Assembly (NCBI GenBank): GCA_963788325.1
Contig: CAWBGJ010000014.1
Span: 1-64,000 of the forward strand
DNA from: Prado023 sp963788325
GTDB taxonomy: Bacteria > Actinomycetota > Actinomycetes > S36-B12 > CAIYMF01
Reading direction: 5' to 3'
DNA length: 64,000 nt
Below the pieces are notes generated by a model, which was not told where the DNA came from, did no database searches, and saw only the letters and a list, made by a program, of their open reading frames with translations. Shown here piece after piece: positions 50,595 through 59,160 of this stretch (position 1 is the stretch's first letter; the number at the start of each line of letters is the position of its first letter). Made by a program: the position numbers and the translations under genes.

Positions 50595-53348
50595 GTGTTG
50601 ATCGCTGCGGTCCTGCTGATGGCTGGTGCCGCAGCCCTGGTGCCGCTGGTGGACCGGGTCTTGGGCCGGGCGACCGGGTACCCGTTGGCCGGGGTGTTCC
50701 TGGCTGCGGCGGGCCTGCTGCTCGTGGAGGCTCCCCAGGTGCTGGCTGGTGAGACGGTGACGCAGTCCTGGAGCTGGATCCCGACGTTCGGGGTGGACTT
50801 CACGCTGCGGCTCAACGCGCTGGCCCTGCTGTTCGCCATGCTCGTGCTCGGGGTGGGCGCCCTGGTGCTGTGCTACGCCCCGCAGTACCTCTCGCCCGGC
50901 CCGCACGGGCGACTGTACGGACTGCTGGCTGTGTTCGCCACGGCGATGCTCGGGCTGGTCCTCGCCGGTGACCTCGTGCTGCTCGTGGTCTTCTGGGAGC
51001 TGACCACCCTGTGCAGCTTCCTGCTCATCGCCGGCCAGGGGACCACCGGTGCCCGGCCAGCCACCCGAGCCCTGTTCGTGACAGCGGGTGGCGGACTGGC
51101 GCTGCTCGGGGCCGTCGTGCTGCTGATCGTGCGCACCGGGAGCAGCAACATCGCCACAGTCCTGAACGAAGCACCTGTGGCGTTGAGCGGGTCGGAGCTG
51201 GGCGTGGTCGGGGCATTGGTGGTGCTCGCCGCATTCACCAAGTCCGCCCAGGTGCCGTTCCACTTCTGGCTGCCCGGAGCCATGGTCGCGATCACCCCGG
51301 TCAGCGCCTACCTGCACGCCGCGTCGCTGGTCAAGGCCGGCATCTATCTGCTGCTGCTGTTCTCCCCGCTGTTCACCAACGCCCCCGCCTGGCATCTGAC
51401 CCTGATGGGCGTTGGCCTGGGCACGGCCGTGTTCGGCGCCTACCAAGCCCTCAAGCAGAACGATCTCAAGGCCCTGCTGGCCTACTCCACCGTCAGCCAA
51501 CTGGGCCTCATGGTGGCCCTCGTCGGGGTGGGGACCGCGGCCTCGCTGGCAGCAGCCACGGTGCTCGCCGCGGCGCACGCACTGTTCAAGGCGACGCTGT
51601 TCATGCTGGTGGGCGTCATCGACCGGGAGGCGGGCAGCCGGGACATCCGCCAACTGTCCGGCCTCTGGCGGGTCATGCCCGTGACCGCCGGGCTGACCGC
51701 GCTCGCGGCGATGTCGATGGCCGGGCTGCCGCCACTTGTCGGCTTCGTGGCCAAGGAGGAGGCGTTCTACGCCTTCCTCGGAACCGGGGACGCGCAATGG
51801 GCCCAGGACGCAGCGTGGTCGGGCAGCGTGGCCGTGGGCGTGGCGGTGATCGGCGCCGCGCTGACCTTCGCCTACAGCGCGCGGATCATCGCCGGCACGT
51901 TCGCTGGCCCCCTGCGCCAGGAGAACCTGTACGAACCGTCGGCACTGTTCCTCGCCCCAGCAGCCGTCCCGGCTGTCCTGGGACTGGTCCTGGGCCTGGC
52001 GCCGTTCCTGCTCAACGACCTGGTCACCCAGGCCGTGATCGACACCGGGTTCACGGGGACCGAGTCCGACCTGGCCCTGTGGCACGGCTTCTCGCTGGCC
52101 CTCGGGCTCTCGGCCACGGCCATCGGTCTGGGCATCCTGGTACACCTGCGGCGCAACCGGATAGCCGAGATGGCGCACTGGGAGGCCCCTGACCTGCGCG
52201 GTCCGGGCGTTTTCGACCGCGGGTGGGACGCCACGCTCAGGTTCGGTGCCCGGGTCGCCGGCACCACCCAGGTAGCGACCGCCGGCACCCATCTGGCGGG
52301 CGTCCTGGTGCTCCTGCTCGGCGTGGCAGGCGTGGGCTGGCTGGTGATCTCGGACCTCACCCCGGTCGAGCCCGGCATCGCCCAGCCGGGGGACTGGCTC
52401 GTGCTGGCCGTCCTGATCCCCGCCGTCCTGGCGCTGGCCCGGGTGCGTGATGGGCTGGCAGCCCTGGTCCTGGCCGGGGTGATCGGCCTGACCCTCTCGG
52501 CATGGCTGATGCTGCTGGGCGCCCCCGATGTGGCGCTCACCCTGCTGCTCGTGGAGATCCTCACCGTGGTCGTGGCCGCCCCAGTCCTGGCCGGCCTGCC
52601 GGATCGGACCGCCCGACGGATCGTGCCCGCGCACGTGCTGGCCGCCGGGACTGTCGGGGTCCTCACCACCCTGCTCGTCGTGGTGCTCACGGGGCGCCGG
52701 GAGCGCTCGGCGGTCTCGCAGTACTTCCTCTCCGAGGCCGAGGGGGCCACCGGCGGCAGCAACGTCGTCAACACGATCCTGGTCGACTTCCGCGGTCTGG
52801 ACACGCTCGGCGAGATCGTCGTGCTCGCCGCGGCGGCCCTGGGCCTGATCGTCGCGGTGCGCGGTGCCGGCTGGACCCGCTCAGCTGGTAGTGGCGCTCT
52901 CGGCGCGGGCGAGGAGGCGATCCTGCGGGTCGGGGCGATCGTGGTCCTCCCGCTGCTGATGCTCACCGGGGTGGTGCTGTTCTGGCGGGGTCACGACGAG
53001 CCGGGTGGTGGCTTCATCGCCGGTCTGGTGGCTGGTGCCGCCCTGGCAGTGGCCCGCGCCAGCGGGATCCGGGTCCGGCTGCCCGCAGTGCCGCTGATCG
53101 TCGGAGCGGGGCTGCTGCTGGCTGTCGGGATCGGGTTGGTGGGCCTGGCCGTGGAGGGTGCGTTCCTCCAACCCATGAAGCTCACGCTCCCGGGCGTCGA
53201 TGGGTACCTGACCTCCTCGTTGGTCTTCGACCTCGGCGTAGTCCTCGTGGTCCTCGGATTGGTCGCCTCGGCCCTGGACAATCTCGGGCTGCGCCGCGAG
53301 GCCGCCGGCGAGGTCACCAGCGCAGCCCACAGCGAGGTGAGGTCATGA
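50595..53348 (+). CDS. mrpA: Mrp-type Na+/H+ antiporter subunit A, fused to subunit B
   Basis: This 917-residue polytopic protein is homologous to complex I NuoL. KSAQVPFHFWLPGAMVAITP, VSAYLHAASLVKAGIYLLLL and LKQNDLKALLAYSTVSQLGL carry the conserved Lys/His/Glu of the proton path. The last about 140 residues are an MnhB domain (FWRGHDEPGGGFIAGLVAGA), so A and B are one polypeptide, a known arrangement. It starts with GTG and overlaps mrpC by four bases. With C-G it forms a large membrane complex that exports Na+ in exchange for H+. Confidence 0.93.
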   Translation: MLIAAVLLMAGAAALVPLVDRVLGRATGYPLAGVFLAAAGLLLVEAPQVLAGETVTQSWSWIPTFGVDFTLRLNALALLFAMLVLGVGALVLCYAPQYLSPGPHGRLYGLLAVFATAMLGLVLAGDLVLLVVFWELTTLCSFLLIAGQGTTGARPATRALFVTAGGGLALLGAVVLLIVRTGSSNIATVLNEAPVALSGSELGVVGALVVLAAFTKSAQVPFHFWLPGAMVAITPVSAYLHAASLVKAGIYLLLLFSPLFTNAPAWHLTLMGVGLGTAVFGAYQALKQNDLKALLAYSTVSQLGLMVALVGVGTAASLAAATVLAAAHALFKATLFMLVGVIDREAGSRDIRQLSGLWRVMPVTAGLTALAAMSMAGLPPLVGFVAKEEAFYAFLGTGDAQWAQDAAWSGSVAVGVAVIGAALTFAYSARIIAGTFAGPLRQENLYEPSALFLAPAAVPAVLGLVLGLAPFLLNDLVTQAVIDTGFTGTESDLALWHGFSLALGLSATAIGLGILVHLRRNRIAEMAHWEAPDLRGPGVFDRGWDATLRFGARVAGTTQVATAGTHLAGVLVLLLGVAGVGWLVISDLTPVEPGIAQPGDWLVLAVLIPAVLALARVRDGLAALVLAGVIGLTLSAWLMLLGAPDVALTLLLVEILTVVVAAPVLAGLPDRTARRIVPAHVLAAGTVGVLTTLLVVVLTGRRERSAVSQYFLSEAEGATGGSNVVNTILVDFRGLDTLGEIVVLAAAALGLIVAVRGAGWTRSAGSGALGAGEEAILRVGAIVVLPLLMLTGVVLFWRGHDEPGGGFIAGLVAGAALAVARASGIRVRLPAVPLIVGAGLLLAVGIGLVGLAVEGAFLQPMKLTLPGVDGYLTSSLVFDLGVVLVVLGLVASALDNLGLRREAAGEVTSAAHSEVRS

Positions 53349-53749
53349 CCCTGGCGATCGCCGCAGGGCTGCTGGCCGCCGTGGGCGCCTGGCTGGTCCT
53401 TCGCGGTGGGGCGATCCGGCTCATCCTGGGCTTCATCCTGCTGGGGCACGCCGCGAACCTCGTGATCATCTCCGCCGGGGGCACTGACCGGCGCGCGGCG
53501 CCGATCACCGGGGCTTCCCTCGACACGGCCACGGCCGCCGACCCGCTCCCCCAGGCATTCGTGCTCACGGCCATCGTGATCACCTTCGGTGTGACGGTCT
53601 ACCTGCTGTCCCTGGTGTCCCGCGGTGCGGCGACCGAGCCAGCCGGTGCCGACGCCGATGCAGAAGCCGAAGCCGGAACTGATGCCGATGGCGGTTACGC
53701 CACCGAGGTCCGCCGCTCGCGCGACGACGAGCCGGAGGTCGGCCCATGA
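53345..53749 (+). CDS. mrpC: Mrp antiporter subunit C
   Basis: This 134-residue NuoK-like membrane protein has three spans, including AIRLILGFILLGHAANLVII and LPQAFVLTAIVITFGVTVYL, where DPLPQAFVLTAIVI is the subunit C signature. An acidic Ala/Glu/Asp tail of about 35 residues extends beyond the usual end. It overlaps mrpA and mrpD by four bases each, so the three are translationally coupled. Confidence 0.93.
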   Translation: MTLAIAAGLLAAVGAWLVLRGGAIRLILGFILLGHAANLVIISAGGTDRRAAPITGASLDTATAADPLPQAFVLTAIVITFGVTVYLLSLVSRGAATEPAGADADAEAEAGTDADGGYATEVRRSRDDEPEVGP

Positions 53750-55362
53750 GTGCGTGGCTGCCTCTGTTCGTCGCCGGGCCGCTGCTGGCCGCGGTCATCG
53801 CCCTGGTGGTGCGCGCTCCGGCGGTGGGCCGCGCCCTGGTGCTGCTCACCCCCGCACTGGTCTGCCTCGGCGGCGTGGCCCTCGTGGCCGCGACCGACGA
53901 TGGCACAGTCGTCGCCACCCAGGTGGCCGGCTGGCCGGCCGGGATCGCGATCCCCTTCGTCGCCGACCTGCTGAGCTCGTTGATGCTGGTCGTCACCGGC
54001 TTGCTCGTGCTGGCCTCCGTGAGCTTCGCGCTACGGACCGGGCACGGTCAGGACCAAATGTTCGCACCTCTGGTCCTGATGATGACGGCAGGCGTCTACG
54101 GCGCCTACCTGACTGCGGACCTGTTCAACCTGTTCGTCATGATCGAGGTGGCACTGCTGCCCTCGTACGTGCTGCTGGCCTGGCGGGGCACCCCGGCGGC
54201 GATCCGAGCCGCGCGGCTGTACCTCACGGTGAACCTGACCGCTTCGACGCTGTTCCTGATCGGCCTGGGCGCCGTGTACGGCACCGCGGGGACGGTCAAC
54301 CTCGCCGCGCTCGCGGGGGCCGGGGCCACTCCGACGATCGCGGTGGCTGTGGCGGTCGTTCTGGTGGCGCTGAGCATGAAGGCCGCTCTGGTGCCCACCC
54401 ACACCTGGCTGCCGGCCACCTATCCGCAGGCCACCCCCGCGATCACCGCCCTCTTCTCCGGCCTGCTGACCAAGATCGGGGTCTACGCCCTGATCCGGGT
54501 CGTCACCGTGGTGTACGACCCTGGGACCATGGTCGTGACCATCGTCATCGTCGCGACCGTGGTGAGCATGGTGGTCGGCGTGCTCGGCGCCCTGGGTGAG
54601 GTCACGGTGCGCGGGGTGCTGGCGTTCCACATGGTCAGCCAGGTCGGCTACATCCTGGTCGGGCTGGCCCTGGCCGGACCGGTCGGCCTGGCAGCCGTCG
54701 TGTTCTACCTCATGCACCACACGGTGGTGAAGACCTCACTGTTCCTGAGCGTGGGCGCCGTCGAGGTCCGCCGCGGGACGGGACGGATCGCCAGCCTCGG
54801 CGGGGTTGCGGCCGAGCACCGCTGGGTGGCCCTGGCCTTCCTGTTCGGAGCCCTGTCCCTGACCGGGATCCCGCCGTTCTCCGGCTTCTGGGCCAAGTTC
54901 GGGGTCCTCTCCGCGGCTCTGGAGGCAGACAGCCCGGTGGTGTTCGCCACGGCGCTGATCGTCAGTGTGGGCACCCTGATGTCGATGCTCAAGCTGGGCA
55001 CCGGCGTGTTCTGGGGCGAGGCCCCGCGGCCCAGGATCCCAGCGCGCGCGAGCGCCGGCATTGGCGAGGAGCCCGCCCCAGGCCGCGGACCGGACGGGAC
55101 GCAGGAGCGCACCACCGTCACGGCCACGCTGGCGCCCACGTCAGATCCGGCGCCGGACCCCGAGTCTGAGTCCGACCCAGAGCCGTCCGGCGAGTCCGAT
55201 GCCCGTCCCTGGTCGGCAGGCCTGGTCGCCCCGGGGCTGGTGCTGGCCTGCCTGAGCCTGGCCGTGGGCCTGTACCCCGAGCCCCTGCTGGCCCTGGCCG
55301 AGCAGGCCGGCGCCACCCTGGCCGACCCGAGTGCCTACGTCGAGGCGGTGCTGGGCCGATGA
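53746..55362 (+). CDS. mrpD: Mrp antiporter subunit D
   Basis: This 538-residue NuoM/N-like subunit has about 14 spans. MFAPLVLMMTAGVYGAYLTA, FNLFVMIEVALLPSYVLLAW, ALVPTHTWLPATYPQATPAI and HMVSQVGYILVGLALAGPVG carry the conserved Glu, Lys and His residues of the H+ channel. A Pro/Asp/Glu/Ser-rich cytosolic loop near residues 430-485 is longer than usual. Its 3' end is duplicated together with the mrpE start (repeat at 55338-55401). Confidence 0.93.
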   Translation: MSAWLPLFVAGPLLAAVIALVVRAPAVGRALVLLTPALVCLGGVALVAATDDGTVVATQVAGWPAGIAIPFVADLLSSLMLVVTGLLVLASVSFALRTGHGQDQMFAPLVLMMTAGVYGAYLTADLFNLFVMIEVALLPSYVLLAWRGTPAAIRAARLYLTVNLTASTLFLIGLGAVYGTAGTVNLAALAGAGATPTIAVAVAVVLVALSMKAALVPTHTWLPATYPQATPAITALFSGLLTKIGVYALIRVVTVVYDPGTMVVTIVIVATVVSMVVGVLGALGEVTVRGVLAFHMVSQVGYILVGLALAGPVGLAAVVFYLMHHTVVKTSLFLSVGAVEVRRGTGRIASLGGVAAEHRWVALAFLFGALSLTGIPPFSGFWAKFGVLSAALEADSPVVFATALIVSVGTLMSMLKLGTGVFWGEAPRPRIPARASAGIGEEPAPGRGPDGTQERTTVTATLAPTSDPAPDPESESDPEPSGESDARPWSAGLVAPGLVLACLSLAVGLYPEPLLALAEQAGATLADPSAYVEAVLGR

Positions 55363-55401
55363 CCGGACCCGTCGAGGCGGTGCTGGGCCGATGACCGGGC
55401 C
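55338..55401 (+). repeat. 32-bp tandem duplication at the mrpD/mrpE junction
   Basis: Two adjacent 32-bp copies (55338-55369 and 55370-55401) differ at a single base. Each contains the overlapping CGATGACCGG stop/start. The first copy ends mrpD and opens an 11-residue micro-frame that stops exactly at the start in the second copy (55391), where mrpE begins. The duplication is out of frame (32 is not a multiple of 3), yet translational coupling by TGA/ATG overlap is kept. Confidence 0.9.
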
Positions 55402-55756
55402 GGTCGAAGTCGTGCGCCGTGCCGGTGCCCTGGTTGCGCTGCTGGCCTGGACGCTGCAGGCCATCGTGGTCTCCTCGGCGCAGGTGGCCCGCGACATCAT
55501 CGCGCCGTCGCCCCGGCTGGCCCCGGGGGTCGTGATCCTGCCCCTGCGCTGCCGTACCCCGATGGAGGTGGCCCTCCTCTCGGCCCTGATCACCCTGACC
55601 CCGGGGACGCTGGTCGTCACGGTCGACGCCGACCTGAACGAGTTGTGGGTGCACAGCATGTATGCCCGGGAGCCTGAGGAACTGCGCTCCGAGCTGATGT
55701 CCGTCGAGGATCGCGTGCTCGGTGCCCTGCGCAGCCCCGGATCGGCAGGTCGCTGA
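55391..55756 (+). CDS. mrpE: Mrp antiporter subunit E
   Basis: This 121-residue protein has two N-terminal membrane spans (RRAGALVALLAWTLQAIVVS) and a cytosolic part with RCRTPMEVALLSALITLTPG and TLVVTVDADLNELWVHSMYA, the MnhE signature. The ATG at 55391 is preferred because it begins the second repeat copy and preserves the protein's normal start (MTGPVEVVRR). The ATG of the first copy is out of frame. It overlaps mrpF (TGATG). Confidence 0.9.
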   Translation: MTGPVEVVRRAGALVALLAWTLQAIVVSSAQVARDIIAPSPRLAPGVVILPLRCRTPMEVALLSALITLTPGTLVVTVDADLNELWVHSMYAREPEELRSELMSVEDRVLGALRSPGSAGR

Positions 55757-56013
55757 TGCTCGTCGTATCTCTCGCGCTGGTCGCCCTCGGAGTCCTGGCC
55801 GCGGTGGCGCGCGCCGCACGGGGCCCGACCGGCGCCGACCGCGCGGTGGCTGCAGAGCTGGTGTTCGTCGCCGCGGTGGCGGCGATCGCCATCCTGTCCG
55901 TCCTCCTGGAGTCCCCATTGCTGCTGGACGTCGCCCTGGTCACAGTGCTGGTCGGCTTCCTGGCCACGATCGGCCTCGCACGCCTGGTCGATCGCTCGGA
56001 GGAGGACCAGTGA
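55756..56013 (+). CDS. mrpF: Mrp antiporter subunit F
   Basis: This 85-residue protein has three spans. ARGPTGADRAVAAELVFVAA contains the conserved Gly-Pro..D-R pattern, and LLDVALVTVLVGFLATIGLA matches the conserved Asp-containing last span of MnhF. Both ends overlap neighbours in the mrp operon by one to four bases. Confidence 0.92.
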   Translation: MLVVSLALVALGVLAAVARAARGPTGADRAVAAELVFVAAVAAIAILSVLLESPLLLDVALVTVLVGFLATIGLARLVDRSEEDQ

Positions 56014-56369
56014 GCGGCTGGGCGGGGCTGGGCGCCGCTGGCATCCTGGTCGGCGCGGGCCTGGTCGCGCTGGCCGGACTCGGCCTGCTCCGGCTACCCG
56101 ACCCGCTGACCCGGGCCACGGCCGTGTCCAAGGCGGCCTCCCTGGGAGTCCTGCTGGTCCTGCTGGGCAGCTTGGCGATGGCCCCCAGCCCGCGCAGCGC
56201 CGTCCTCGTGATGCTGGTGCTGGTGGCGCACGCTGTGACCGTTCCGCTCTCCGGGCTGGCGCTGGGCCGAGCTGCGTATCGCTCGGGCACCGCGCGGCCA
56301 CCGGTGACGGTCGTCGACGAGCCCCGGAGCCGGCGCGAGCGGGGCACCGGCCCAGACCCCGATGCCTGA
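56010..56369 (+). CDS. mrpG: Mrp antiporter subunit G
   Basis: This 119-residue protein starts with a GTG overlapping the mrpF stop. It has three spans and the MnhG core GLGLLRLPDPLTRATAVSKA, then SLGVLLVLLGS. A hydrophilic Arg-rich tail follows. It is the last gene of the operon. I see no clear terminator before the convergent antiporter gene. Confidence 0.92.
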   Translation: MSGWAGLGAAGILVGAGLVALAGLGLLRLPDPLTRATAVSKAASLGVLLVLLGSLAMAPSPRSAVLVMLVLVAHAVTVPLSGLALGRAAYRSGTARPPVTVVDEPRSRRERGTGPDPDA

Positions 56370-56444
56370 CAGGCTCTTCACGTCAGTGTGATGGGAGCCG
56401 ATGCCCAGCCAGGCCGTCTCCACTCCCCGAGCACGGCGTGATCG

Positions 56445-57641
56445 TCACGAACCTCGAGTCCGAGGTGGCGCACGGTGGCTGGTGGTGGCACCGTGCGAGG
56501 CGCGGGACCTACGTCTGAGGTCATAGGCAAGCGTGGTGATGAGGGTGACGACCGTCAGGGGCAGGACGAAGAACACCATGGCCCAGGTGAATCCAGACAG
56601 GCTCTGGTGTCCGGTGGCGTCGAGGACCAGGTACGTGACGTAGCTGAGGTAGAGGACGAGGAACAGTCCTCCTTCCCAGCGTTGCACTGTGAATCCGGTG
56701 AAGACCACCGGCGCGAGCGCGACAGCGGCGGCGAGCATGAGGGGGATGTCCAGCGCGATCGCCGGTGCCGAGACGGGGATACCCTGGTCGGTGAACAGGG
56801 CGGGCAGGGCGAGCACAAGGCCGATGTTCGCGATGCAGCTGCCCACGACGTTGCCGATGGCGATGTCCCGCTCCCCTCGGAGGGCCGCGACCACAGAGGT
56901 GGCAAGTTCTGGCAGTGAGGTACCGACCGCGACCACGGTCAACCCGATGATCAGCCCGCTGACCCCGAGGGCCGTGGCGATGCTCACCGCTCCGTCGACC
57001 AGGAGGTTGGCGCCGACGACGAGCAGGGCGATCCCGGTGACTATCAGCAGCACGCTGCCCGCCGAGCTGGGCCCACCCGCTGCGGCGGTGGGGCTCCTGC
57101 TCGTGGGAGGCTCCTGCCCCACCGGGACTTGTTCGGCACTGGCTGAACTGTCAGGTCGATCTGCTTCGGCGTCCGGCCCGGGGGCTTCCTGGCGACGGCC
57201 CAGGAGCACTGTCGTGAGGGTGTGGGCAACCATCACGACCAACAGGATCCCAGCATCGAGGCGGGAGATGTTTCCGTCCAGGGAACACACCAGCAGCGCG
57301 GCCGACAGCCCAATCATCACCGGCACATCGAAGCGGACCAGCTGCGCCTTCACCGCCAAGGGAAGGACCAGAGCCGCGACGCCCAGGATCAACAGGATGT
57401 TGGCAATGTTGGAACCGACGACATTGCCTACTGCAAGTTGGGTCTCGCCACGGGCAACCGCGCCGACGGTGACCGCGAACTCGGGGGCCGACGTGCCGAC
57501 GGCCACCACCGTCAACCCGATGACCAACGGGCTCAGGCCCCATCGGGCCGCGATTGCCGACGCTCCTCGGACCAGGAGTTCACCGCCGCCGACCAGGAGG
57601 ATCAGGCCGACGACGATCCGGGCGATGTCAACGGTGCTCAC
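56445..57641 (-). CDS. CaCA-family Na+/Ca2+ (cation/H+) antiporter
   Basis: This 398-residue membrane protein has the two inverted alpha repeats of YrbG/NCX-like exchangers: VVAVGTSAPEFAVTVGAVAR with GNVVGSNIANILLILG, and VVAVGTSLPELATSVVAALR with GNVVGSCIANIGLVLA. The Glu of each PE motif coordinates the cation. A Pro/Ser/Asp-rich loop near 155-195 separates the halves. It is convergent with the mrp operon. It probably exchanges Ca2+ for Na+ or H+ at the plasma membrane; the exact ions are not clear. Confidence 0.9.
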   Translation of the reverse strand: MSTVDIARIVVGLILLVGGGELLVRGASAIAARWGLSPLVIGLTVVAVGTSAPEFAVTVGAVARGETQLAVGNVVGSNIANILLILGVAALVLPLAVKAQLVRFDVPVMIGLSAALLVCSLDGNISRLDAGILLVVMVAHTLTTVLLGRRQEAPGPDAEADRPDSSASAEQVPVGQEPPTSRSPTAAAGGPSSAGSVLLIVTGIALLVVGANLLVDGAVSIATALGVSGLIIGLTVVAVGTSLPELATSVVAALRGERDIAIGNVVGSCIANIGLVLALPALFTDQGIPVSAPAIALDIPLMLAAAVALAPVVFTGFTVQRWEGGLFLVLYLSYVTYLVLDATGHQSLSGFTWAMVFFVLPLTVVTLITTLAYDLRRRSRASHGATTSHRAPPRTRGS

Positions 57642-57772
57642 GGTGGCTGACCGTACCGGCCGAAGGGTACGCGCACGTGCGCGGACCGGCCAGCGCCGCG
57701 GGATGGACCCAGCGATCTTCGGACCGGAACCCGGCCACGGCGTGCACCGGGGACTCGCATCGGCGCAAGGCC

Positions 57773-58262
57773 CTACTTGTCCTTGTCGCCGCTGGTGAGG
57801 GCTTCGAGATCCGCGAGTTGGGACTGGAAGTAGCCGCTGAGCCGGGAGCGGATCTCCGACTCGAACGTGCGTAGCGCCGCGACTCGGGACTCAAGCTCAG
57901 ACCGCTGGTTTCTCGAGCTTCTTCACGGACTTGCGTGCGGCCTTGTCCGCGTCAGCGACCACGCCGTCGGCGGCGCGCCGGGCCTCAGCGAGGTACTCAT
58001 CGGCCGTGCGCTGGGCCATCTCGAGGATCTTGGCCGCCGCGGCGCTGGCAGCCTCCGTCGGCGACGATGTCGCCACGGCGGCAGCCGCCGCCACGTCTGT
58101 CTCGGCCAGGCGCGCCTGGGCCTCGGACAGCTCATCGACGAGTCGTCCGATCTCGGCCTCCACCTCGTCGAGGAAGGCATCAACCTCGTCCATGTCGTAG
58201 CCCGTGCTGTTGCGCACGAGCTTGAACTGCTTGTCGTGAACGTCCTGGGCGCGCAGCGTCAC
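57773..58262 (-). CDS. divIVA: DivIVA/Wag31 polar growth protein, apparent frameshift near the C-terminus
   Basis: It starts with GTG at 58262 and reads TLRAQDVHDKQFKLVRNSTG, then YDMDEVDAFLDEVEAEIGRL, the membrane-curvature-binding N-terminal domain. Coiled coil follows (SAAAAKILEMAQRTADEYLA). The open frame stops at 57897 (KKLEKPAV), but the missing end is intact in another frame: LESRVAALRTFESEIRSRLS, GYFQSQLADLEALTSGDKDK, stop at 57773. Removing one C from GAGAAACCAGCGG near 57906 joins them. DivIVA directs pole-localised wall growth and is essential in actinobacteria studied, so an indel error is likely. A genuinely shortened protein is the alternative. Confidence 0.85.
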
Positions 58263-58290
58263 GGCCTACCTCCGCCGGTCGGGCGCCCGA

Positions 58291-58578
58291 TCATGCCAGG
58301 CCCGCGAGGATGCCCAGCAGGATCTGCAGCGCGATGAACAGCACCAGGAACGCCAGGTCCAGGGAGACCTGGCCGATCCGCAGGGGCGGGATGACTCGGC
58401 GAAGTGCCCGAAGCGGCGGATCGGTGACCGTCATCACGAACTCGAAGATGATCACCAGGGCACCGGAGGGCTGGAAGTCCCGGGCGAACACCATGATCAG
58501 TCCGATGATCATCCGGGCGATCAGCAGCAGCAGGAACAGCCAGATCAGCGTGGACAGCAGGCCGACAACGAGTGCCAT
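58291..58578 (-). CDS. YggT-family membrane protein
   Basis: This 95-residue protein has two hydrophobic blocks: LLSTLIWLFLLLLIARMIIG and VSLDLAFLVLFIALQILLGI. Between them lies EFVMTVTDPPLRALRRVIPP, the conserved YggT loop containing TDPxLxPxRRxIPP. It lies between sepF and divIVA, its usual place in actinobacteria. It is thought to help with membrane or division organisation, but its biochemical role is not established. Confidence 0.9.
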   Translation of the reverse strand: MALVVGLLSTLIWLFLLLLIARMIIGLIMVFARDFQPSGALVIIFEFVMTVTDPPLRALRRVIPPLRIGQVSLDLAFLVLFIALQILLGILAGLA

Positions 58579-58581
58579 GGA

Positions 58582-59100
58582 TCAACTCTGGTTGAAGAAC
58601 CCGTCCTGCGCGATCTGTGCCCGGGCCTCCGCTCCGACGTCGACGTTGGCCGGTGAGAGCAGGAACACCTTGTTCGTGATCCGCTCGATGCTGCCCCGCA
58701 GGCCGAACACCAGCCCGGCGGCGAAGTCCACGATGCGCTTGGCGTCGCTGTCATCCATGCCGGTGAGGTTGATGATCACCGGCACGCCCTCGCGGTACTC
58801 CTCGCCGATCCGGCGGGCGTCGTTGTAGCTGCGCGGGTGCAGCGTGGTGATCCGGTAGATGTCGGCTCCTGCTGAGGTCCCCGTCGGCTTGAACGTGGAA
58901 CTCGGGCGCTCGACCGGGCGCTCGGCCACAGCCGTGGCCGCGGGCCGCACGACGGCTTCGGGCACCGGACGGGGACGCAGGTCCGCCGCAGGTGCCGGCA
59001 CCTCCCGCGCGCGAGGGCGCGGGTCCGGATCGTAGTCGTCCATCAGGTCGTCCTCGACGAGGCCCAGGTAGACGGCCATCTTGCGCATCGTGCCGGCCAT
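58582..59100 (-). CDS. sepF: SepF, FtsZ membrane anchor
   Basis: This 172-residue protein has the N-terminal amphipathic helix MRKMAVYLGLVEDDLMDDYD, an acidic/Pro-rich linker and the C-terminal SepF (DUF552) domain TLHPRSYNDARRIGEEYREG, then VPVIINLTGMDDSDAKRIVD and FAAGLVFGLRGSIERITNKV. It polymerises and links FtsZ to the membrane. It is the main FtsZ anchor in actinobacteria, which lack FtsA. It is in the expected order after yggS. Confidence 0.95.
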   Translation of the reverse strand: MAGTMRKMAVYLGLVEDDLMDDYDPDPRPRAREVPAPAADLRPRPVPEAVVRPAATAVAERPVERPSSTFKPTGTSAGADIYRITTLHPRSYNDARRIGEEYREGVPVIINLTGMDDSDAKRIVDFAAGLVFGLRGSIERITNKVFLLSPANVDVGAEARAQIAQDGFFNQS

Positions 59101-59160
59101 GAATACTCCTTCAATGCCATCCGGGCACCACCCAGGGCGGTGCCGGTCATCTTCTCTAGG

